From positions 1 through 61,593 of the forward strand of contig JAFZOV010000118.1 of NCBI GenBank assembly GCA_017550445.1: DNA of 61,593 bases. The letters are read 5' to 3'. A program made the position numbers and the translations under genes. This DNA comes from Fibrobacter sp. GTDB taxonomy: Bacteria; Fibrobacterota; Fibrobacteria; Fibrobacterales; Fibrobacteraceae. The number at the start of each line of letters is the position of its first letter. Position 1 is the stretch's first letter. The notes beneath the pieces are model-generated. The model made no database searches, had not been told where the DNA came from, and saw only the letters and a list, made by a program, of their open reading frames with translations. Below are positions 56,441-61,593 of the stretch, piece after piece.

Positions 56441-58243
56441 CTAGTTGTTGTAAATGCAGCGAACGTAAGCTGCGGTATATTTGTGGGCATTGTCACGGGC
56501 TATAGACGCATCCTTGCGATACGCCCAAAGCCAGGCAAATTCAAATTCGTGAGACGAACCCGTTACATCGTATTCTGTCGAACTCCAGAAAAGCGCCTGT
56601 ACTCCGACTTTTTCATAGGAACCATAATACTCGTATTCGCCCCCGAGCTGATTTGTAAAGTTAGACTTCGCTTCGGGATTTGCCATAACATAATCATAAA
56701 GATCAACCCATTCTTCTTGACTCGGAATGTGCGTTCCTTCAGGGCAAATTCCCCTATACGGGGGTTCAATTTTTCCCAGTTCCTCACGATCATACTTCGT
56801 GCTCACGGCCATCGCCGTCGCCCAAGTGTACAGTCTGCCGTACTTTTCGCAATTAGCTTCGTCATCGGCATAGCAACGGCTGTTCTTCATGGGAACTTCC
56901 AAATTCTTGGTAGTCCATACCTGCGTACCAATCTCTACGCGCCCTAAGTCGGGATACTCGTAGCTCATCCAGGTATCATCTACAATGTCTTCGCTTGATG
57001 ACGACTCTACGCTTGATGACGACTCTTCGCTAGACTCGACACTGGAAGAAGATTCCGTTACACTACTCGAAGATTGTGACATCACAAGACCATCGCCCTT
57101 GACACAGCGCACATAAGCGCCCATATATTTATGCGGATTACTCCTAGCAATAGACCCATTCTTGCGATACGCCCAAATCCAAGCGTATTCAAAGCTGTTA
57201 TCCGATCCCGTCACGTCATATTCCGTAGAAGTCCAGAAAACGGTTTCTACATCTTCGTCCCTATAGAAGGCCTTCCAGTCATAGGCTCCGCCAATCTGGT
57301 TCATGAAATAGGCCTTGTATTCAGGATGCTGATCGATATATTTTTCAAGCAAAGCCCATTCTTCATCAGTCGGCAAGTGCGAGCCTTCAGGGCAAATTCC
57401 GCGATAAGGCGTAATCAAGATTCCAAGTTCTTCGCGATCGTACTTCTTGTCGATAGCCATGGCCTGGGCCCACGTATAGATTCGACCATACTTTTCGCAA
57501 TTTGATTCTTCATCGTCATAGCAACGGCTTCCTTCCACAGCAACATCCAGATTCCTGGTCATCCATTCCTGCGTTCCGATTTTTACGAATTCATCGGTTA
57601 CAAGAACAGATTCACTACTACTCGATTCCGTTTTGCTAGATGACGAACTTTTTGTGTCAGCCGTATCGCCGTTAGACGAACTGGACGATTTTGCCGACTG
57701 CGACGAAGAACTCGACTGAATTGAAGAACTTGATTCCTCTTCGGAGGCGTTCAAATCCACATTACGATAGTACGCTACACTATCTTCCATTTTGCAATAG
57801 CATTCGTCGAAAGTCCATTCGGGAGAATTGGCAACAAAGTAATTAAACTGGTAATCGTCCTCTACACCCAACCTATACTTACAGCCCGTAATATCGGCCC
57901 AAAGATGATGGTCGCCTCTTTCGGTAATAACCTCAATATCAAAACGGTTATTCGATTTGCTGTAGCTTGCCGACACGCACCTTGCATAAAAAGAGAGCAT
58001 CAGGTTCATGCGCTCAGAAACCTTGTCGCATACCATTTTTTCAAGGTAACTGCCAGCCAAAACACGGCCAGACCACCCTGAATCTGCATCTACGCCGTAC
58101 GTCTCACGGCAAAAAGCATTCGTTGGGTCTTCTATAATCGCAACGATTCTTTCTCCACTACTGGAATCGCTATCGCCGCCACAGCCCCAAAACATCGCCA
58201 CGGCAGCGATGAACAAACCAAATACAAAATTGTTCTTCCTCAT
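56441..58243 (-). CDS. Lipoprotein with two TIGR02145 (FISUC) domains and serine-rich linkers
   Basis: This 600-aa lipoprotein (lipobox AMFWGC, Cys21, then GGDSDSSSG) has an N-terminal domain of its own (about 30-165, with cysteines in RCVSASY, CKYRLG and CYCKM). A poly-serine linker precedes FISUC domain 1 (about 215-380). A second S/E linker leads to FISUC domain 2 (about 425-600). Both domains show IGTQ-x-WxTxNL, CEKYGRIYTWAxAM, GICPEGxHxPxxEEW, FWSSTEYDVTGS and a C-terminal YVRC. The two copies are close, pointing to recent duplication. It probably lies on the cell surface. A neighbouring phosphomutase gene starts 9 nt downstream on the same strand. Confidence 0.88.
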   Translation of the reverse strand: MRKNNFVFGLFIAAVAMFWGCGGDSDSSSGERIVAIIEDPTNAFCRETYGVDADSGWSGRVLAGSYLEKMVCDKVSERMNLMLSFYARCVSASYSKSNNRFDIEVITERGDHHLWADITGCKYRLGVEDDYQFNYFVANSPEWTFDECYCKMEDSVAYYRNVDLNASEEESSSSIQSSSSSQSAKSSSSSNGDTADTKSSSSSKTESSSSESVLVTDEFVKIGTQEWMTRNLDVAVEGSRCYDDEESNCEKYGRIYTWAQAMAIDKKYDREELGILITPYRGICPEGSHLPTDEEWALLEKYIDQHPEYKAYFMNQIGGAYDWKAFYRDEDVETVFWTSTEYDVTGSDNSFEYAWIWAYRKNGSIARSNPHKYMGAYVRCVKGDGLVMSQSSSSVTESSSSVESSEESSSSVESSSSEDIVDDTWMSYEYPDLGRVEIGTQVWTTKNLEVPMKNSRCYADDEANCEKYGRLYTWATAMAVSTKYDREELGKIEPPYRGICPEGTHIPSQEEWVDLYDYVMANPEAKSNFTNQLGGEYEYYGSYEKVGVQALFWSSTEYDVTGSSHEFEFAWLWAYRKDASIARDNAHKYTAAYVRCIYNN

Positions 58244-58280
58244 AAAATGAAAGGTAGAAAAATACGCAATACTCCCCTAT

Positions 58281-58313
58281 AGATTGCTTCGACTTTATTG
58301 AGCTCGCAATGAC
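58281..58313 (-). repeat. REP-like palindrome
   Basis: AGATTGCTTCGAC to GAGCTCGCAATGAC is the reverse form of the GTCATTGCGAG family, lying upstream of the GH10 gene. Confidence 0.7.
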
Positions 58314-58435
58314 AAGTGCATATTTTTGGCCCCAAAAACACTTGATACAGCGATATACAAAATCACCGCTTTTTGTATACCACCCTTTAAAAAATCAAGG
58401 TATTTTCTACCTTGGATGCTAAAAAAGGGATGATT

Positions 58436-60067
58436 ATGCTCAAAAAATTATTGTCTGTATGTGCTGTCGGCGCTTCTGCCGCTATGGCGGCGATTCTTAC
58501 CAATGGTGACCTCTCTTACGGCGACGGAGGCTGGTATGTCTGGAACAACCCCGATGGCCCCGCCAAGTACGAAGCAAAGATTGGCGAAATGGGTCTCGGT
58601 GTCGACGGCTCCGAAGGTGTCAAGCTCACGGTGACCGAACTTCCGAACCCGTCGTGGGGTTTGCAGTTGCAACCGCCCAAGTGGCTCGCCGATTCCGCCT
58701 ATTACACGCTGACGTTCAAGGCAAAGGGCAACATGCCCATCAACGCCATTATTCAGGGCGGGCCTCCTGACTGGCGCCAAAAAGAAAGCGCCTCGTTCAT
58801 GCTCACGAAGGATTGGAAAACCTATTCCATGACCTTCCTTGCCGACCAGAAAGGCTACGGTGTCAATAACATCACCTTCCACGTAGGTCTCGCCAAGGGC
58901 TGGCTCCAGATGGACGATGTAGAGATTGAAAAAGTCGAAGGCATGAATGACATGACCTGGTACAACAACTCTGCCGCCCGTATCGACAGCCTGCGCAAAA
59001 AGGATTTGACCGTGAAAGCAACGCCGGGTGCCAAGGTAAAGGTGGAACTCATGCGCCATGCATTCCCCTTCGGTACGGCTCTCGCGCTCTACCCCACCAA
59101 GGACAGCGTTGAAACCTGGTACCGTAAAACCGCCAATAAGTACTTTTGGTACGGCGTTCCCGAAAACCAGTTCAAGTGGCCGGAATACGAGCCCAAGAAG
59201 GGCAAGATCCGCCGCGACGAATTCAAGCAGTACCTCGACTACGTGAAGGACTACAACTGGGGATTCCGCGCACATACGCTCGTGTGGGGCCACCAGGGCT
59301 ACGGCTACGACAAGCACTTCGGCAACCAGGGTAGCTGTAAGGATATTTCCAACAAGATCAAGGCTCGCATTGAACGCGACCTCAAGGAATACAAGGGCCG
59401 CATCAAGGAATACGATGTCTGGAACGAAGCTTTCCACGAACCGTATCTGTTTAACAAATGCGGCTGGCAGCTTTTGGACAGCGCCCATGTCTGGGCCCAC
59501 CGTGCAGACCCCGATGCACGACTCTTCATCAATGAATACAACGTCATCGTGGCTGGCGAAACCGACCGTTTTTACGACCTTATCAAGGGTATGCTTGACC
59601 GCAAAGTTCCGGTGCACGGTATCGGCGTGCAATGCCACTTTGGCGATCGCCAGCTGAACCCGGCATTTATCAAGGCCCGCTTCGACAAGCTCGGCTCTCT
59701 CGGCCTCCCCATCAAGGTGACCGAACTTGACTTTGGTGACTGGCAGAAGGGCATGTACTTTGGTGAAGACGAACAGGCCAAGCGCTACGAGATGTTCCTG
59801 CGCATCGCCTTCAGCCACCCCGCTGTCGAAGGCATTTTGCTGTGGGGCTTCTGGGATAATCGCCACTGGGTGAAGAACGGCGGCATCATCGCTGCCGACG
59901 GTCGCGAAAAGCCCGCTGCCAAGCTCATTTACGACTTGTGGCACAAGGTGTGGACCACCAACGGAACATTCACCGCCGATGCAGACGGCAACGTGAAATT
60001 CCGCGGCTACCCCGGCAAGTATAAAGTCACCATCGGCGACAAGAGCGAAATGGTCGAACTGAAGTAA
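58436..60067 (+). CDS. Secreted GH10 xylanase with N-terminal CBM4/9/22-like domain
   Basis: This 543-aa secreted endo-beta-1,4-xylanase has a signal peptide (LLSVCAVGASAAMA-A). An N-terminal beta-sandwich (about 19-170, ILTNGDLSYGDGGWYVWNNP and WLQMDDVEIEKVEG) resembles CBM4/9/22 xylan-binding modules. The GH10 TIM barrel (about 180-510) has the acid/base E331 in DVWNEAFHEP and the nucleophile E430 in KVTELDFGDW. A small C-terminal beta segment (about 510-543) follows. AAAGGGA lies 6-12 nt before this ATG, so it is preferred over ATGs 6 and 24 nt upstream. It ends at a REP-like element and a terminator. Confidence 0.92.
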   Translation: MLKKLLSVCAVGASAAMAAILTNGDLSYGDGGWYVWNNPDGPAKYEAKIGEMGLGVDGSEGVKLTVTELPNPSWGLQLQPPKWLADSAYYTLTFKAKGNMPINAIIQGGPPDWRQKESASFMLTKDWKTYSMTFLADQKGYGVNNITFHVGLAKGWLQMDDVEIEKVEGMNDMTWYNNSAARIDSLRKKDLTVKATPGAKVKVELMRHAFPFGTALALYPTKDSVETWYRKTANKYFWYGVPENQFKWPEYEPKKGKIRRDEFKQYLDYVKDYNWGFRAHTLVWGHQGYGYDKHFGNQGSCKDISNKIKARIERDLKEYKGRIKEYDVWNEAFHEPYLFNKCGWQLLDSAHVWAHRADPDARLFINEYNVIVAGETDRFYDLIKGMLDRKVPVHGIGVQCHFGDRQLNPAFIKARFDKLGSLGLPIKVTELDFGDWQKGMYFGEDEQAKRYEMFLRIAFSHPAVEGILLWGFWDNRHWVKNGGIIAADGREKPAAKLIYDLWHKVWTTNGTFTADADGNVKFRGYPGKYKVTIGDKSEMVELK

Positions 60068-60077
60068 AACCCGTTTT

Positions 60078-60105
60078 GTCTTCCCCGACTTGATCGGGGA
60101 TCTCC
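60078..60105 (+). repeat. REP-like palindrome
   Basis: GTCTTCCCCGA-CTTGA-TCGGGGATCTCC follows the GH10 stop and belongs to the family at 35439. Confidence 0.8.
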
Positions 60106-60112
60106 TTGTTCC

Positions 60113-60142
60113 AAATACTCCCTTTTTGGGGAGTATTTTTTC
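60113..60142 (+). terminator. Rho-independent terminator of the GH10 gene
   Basis: AAATACTCCC pairs with GGGGAGTATTT around TTTTT and is followed by T residues. Confidence 0.85.
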
Positions 60143-60175
60143 TATTATATGCAAATAAACCTTAGTGAGGAAACA

Positions 60176-60865
60176 ATGAAGAACTTCTACAAAATTGCAA
60201 TAATTTCTTTCGCCTTGGCATTCACCGCCTGCGACGATTCCACCTCTGCAAGCGACAACGGTGGGAACGGTGGCTCTGCATCAACGCCCTGCTCCGAAGG
60301 GGTTCAGGGACAATGCCCTGCGACACTTGAAGAAGGCACCATCTGCGATATTCGCGACGGCAAGATTTACAAGGTGGCCACGTTCGGAACGCAGACCTGG
60401 ATGATCCAGAATCTCAACTATTACGCCTGTAGCATCAAGTCCGAAAGCTGGTGCTACGATGATAATGAAGCGAACTGCGAACAGTACGGCCGTCTCTATA
60501 GCTGGCCCGGAGCGATGGGCCTCGGGATGGAATACCGCAATAACTATGCGAACCTGCAGGGCGTCCAGCGTGGCAACTGCCCCAGCGGATTCCATATTCC
60601 TAGCGACGCCGAAACGGACGTCCTCATCGCCTATCTTGAAGAAAACGGCGTAGACGAATTCAGCTTCATATTCGGCGGCAAAAAATCCTTCGCAGGATTT
60701 GCAGATTTGGGCAGGGAAGCTTATTTCTGGACAGCTGACGAAGACCACTCCGACTTCGGCGGCGAACGCAACGTACGTATCTGGACCTACACAGAAACCT
60801 TCGGCTTTGGCGGCGGTTCCGTCTTTAAAGACAGCGGTCTCTCTATCCGCTGCGTGAAGGATTAA
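60176..60865 (+). CDS. Short lipoprotein with one TIGR02145 (FISUC) domain
   Basis: This 229-aa lipoprotein (lipobox LAFTAC, Cys19) has an S/G/N linker and one FISUC domain at about 55-228: a segment CDIRDGKIYKVATFGTQTWM, QNLNYYACSIKSESWCYDD, CEQYGRLYSW and GNCPSGFHIPSDAETD. The C-terminus is a LSIRCVKD. GTGAGG lies 5 nt before this ATG, preferred over an in-frame ATG 27 nt upstream. It lies between the xylanase and a deacetylase gene, each with its own terminator or hairpin. Confidence 0.87.
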   Translation: MKNFYKIAIISFALAFTACDDSTSASDNGGNGGSASTPCSEGVQGQCPATLEEGTICDIRDGKIYKVATFGTQTWMIQNLNYYACSIKSESWCYDDNEANCEQYGRLYSWPGAMGLGMEYRNNYANLQGVQRGNCPSGFHIPSDAETDVLIAYLEENGVDEFSFIFGGKKSFAGFADLGREAYFWTADEDHSDFGGERNVRIWTYTETFGFGGGSVFKDSGLSIRCVKD

Positions 60866-60895
60866 CATTTTTCTTCAAATTTGAAAAAAATGATG

Positions 60896-60930
60896 GGCTC
60901 TGTTAAAACGACTTAACAGAGCCTTGTTGT
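60896..60930 (+). terminator. Hairpin after the FISUC lipoprotein gene
   Basis: GGCTCTGTTAA pairs perfectly with TTAACAGAGCC around a 6-nt loop; the following tract is T-rich but interrupted by G. Confidence 0.65.
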
Positions 60931-61018
60931 TATTTGGAACAACAGAAAAGGCACTGGGCGCAAGCGGAAAGACCGGCTTTGAATTTAAATTAAGAGAAGC
61001 CCGATATTGGAGGTTCAA

Positions 61019-61593
61019 ATGAAGGCCGTTTTCAAATCCGTAGCATTTATGTCGATGATGGGTGCCGTGGCTTATGCAGGTCCCATTACCACCGTTCCTT
61101 GGGATGGTCACCCCGGTGCCGTTTCGTTCACGTTCGATGACAGTGAAATTTCCCAGTTGAACAATCTTGGGGAATATTTCGAAAAGAATCAAGACATCAA
61201 GGTGACATTCTTTATGACGGGCGGCATGAATGCCGGAAACCAGTCGAAGTACTTCCCGATGGCCGAGAAAGGTCACGAAATCGGAAACCATTCCAAGACT
61301 CACGCCGACCTGACCAGTTCCAACAACCTGAAGGGCGAAATTACCGATTATAAATACGATCTTGAACAAAGGGGCAACGTCGAAGTTGTCGCGTTCGCGA
61401 CGCCCTACTGCTATTACAACGACGCCGTAGAAGCCGAAATCGCGAAGGCCCACATCGTCAACCGCAACTGCCAAGGCGCCATCAAGTACAAGTGGGACGA
61501 AGAACCCGTCTGGGAACGCATCAGTTCGGACTGCTACCAAGGCAATACGCAGCAGTCCAAGGGCAACATGAGCGAAGCCAAGCAAAAGAACGC
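61019..61593 (+). CDS. CE4-type polysaccharide deacetylase, 3-prime truncated by window
   Basis: The first 191 codons are in the window. A signal peptide (VAFMSMMGAVAYA-G) precedes a NodB-homology domain with TFDDSE (D40 and D41) and the metal-binding histidines H91 and H95 in GNHSKTHADL. Family members remove acetyl groups from xylan, chitin or peptidoglycan. In a polysaccharide degrader with GH10, CE1 and CE2 enzymes nearby, acetylxylan is the likely substrate. GGAGG lies 7 nt before the ATG. The gene runs off the right edge, so no stop is seen. Confidence 0.85.
   Translation, partial: MKAVFKSVAFMSMMGAVAYAGPITTVPWDGHPGAVSFTFDDSEISQLNNLGEYFEKNQDIKVTFFMTGGMNAGNQSKYFPMAEKGHEIGNHSKTHADLTSSNNLKGEITDYKYDLEQRGNVEVVAFATPYCYYNDAVEAEIAKAHIVNRNCQGAIKYKWDEEPVWERISSDCYQGNTQQSKGNMSEAKQKN

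Noticed and set aside
58448..60154. 568-codon minus-strand open frame over the GH10 gene
   Set aside because: Antisense shadow; the plus strand encodes an intact GH10 xylanase with both catalytic glutamates.
60875..61585. Minus-strand open frame at the right edge
   Set aside because: The plus strand holds a Shine-Dalgarno, signal peptide and NodB motifs of a CE4 deacetylase that runs off the window.

Overview
The window reads as chromosome of a Fibrobacter species, a rumen or gut cellulose degrader. The evidence is four proteins carrying six copies of the Fibrobacter succinogenes major paralogous domain (TIGR02145), one member of the second large Fibrobacter family (TIGR02147), secreted GH9, GH10, CE1, CE2 and CE4 enzymes, and many small lipoproteins with ACGDDSSS-type starts. 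There is no phage block, insertion sequence, rRNA operon or CRISPR array.

Layout. 1-1844: the start of leuS and metY, both on the minus strand. 2238-8118: a five-gene peptide or oligosaccharide ABC importer operon. 8200-16008: a polysaccharide-degradation stretch (GH9 glucanase, lipoprotein, CE1 esterase, DUF4874/DUF4832 protein) interrupted by a pabB-pabC fusion. 16055-25629: rpe, a histone-tail/CBM48 protein, lysA, a PRPP synthase, lipoproteins and an AspT-type transporter. 25651-33700: a FISUC lipoprotein divergent from a LysR regulator, a helicase-associated protein without a motor, a cytochrome c, a CE2 esterase, a diguanylate cyclase with a periplasmic sensor, and a TIGR02147 regulator coupled to a large lipoprotein (to 35406). 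35704-37369: an ATPase/nuclease-like gene bracketed on both sides by paired 38-nt palindromes. 37548-43337: a tight operon ispA-dxs-rRNA methyltransferase-pyrF-hypothetical. 43567-45057: an AT-rich island with an orphan membrane protein, a strong promoter, a degenerate tRNA-like RNA and a cluster of REP-like palindromes. 45060-56432: mlaD with a TPR partner, an M18 peptidase, a GT-C/NPCBM protein, BatC-like proteins, a DUF3392 protein, an outer-membrane protein, murJ and a phosphohexomutase. 56441-61593: FISUC lipoproteins, a GH10 xylanase and a truncated CE4 deacetylase.

Four genome-wide habits stand out. (1) At least thirteen genes have a TATATT-like -10 box exactly 6 or 7 nt before the ATG and no Shine-Dalgarno, so they are probably leaderless. 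(2) Intergenic DNA carries short tandem repeats that all have a 7-nt period but different sequences. (3) REP-like palindromes beginning GTCATT or GTCATC are scattered through the window, and at least two have been absorbed into reading frames. (4) A palindromic repeat pair brackets the ATPase/nuclease gene. The heptads, the exapted palindromes, the bracketed ATPase and the tRNA-like transcript are the best candidates for something undescribed.

All calls come from reading the sequence. No database search or folding program was run, so family names rest on recognised motifs and gene context.
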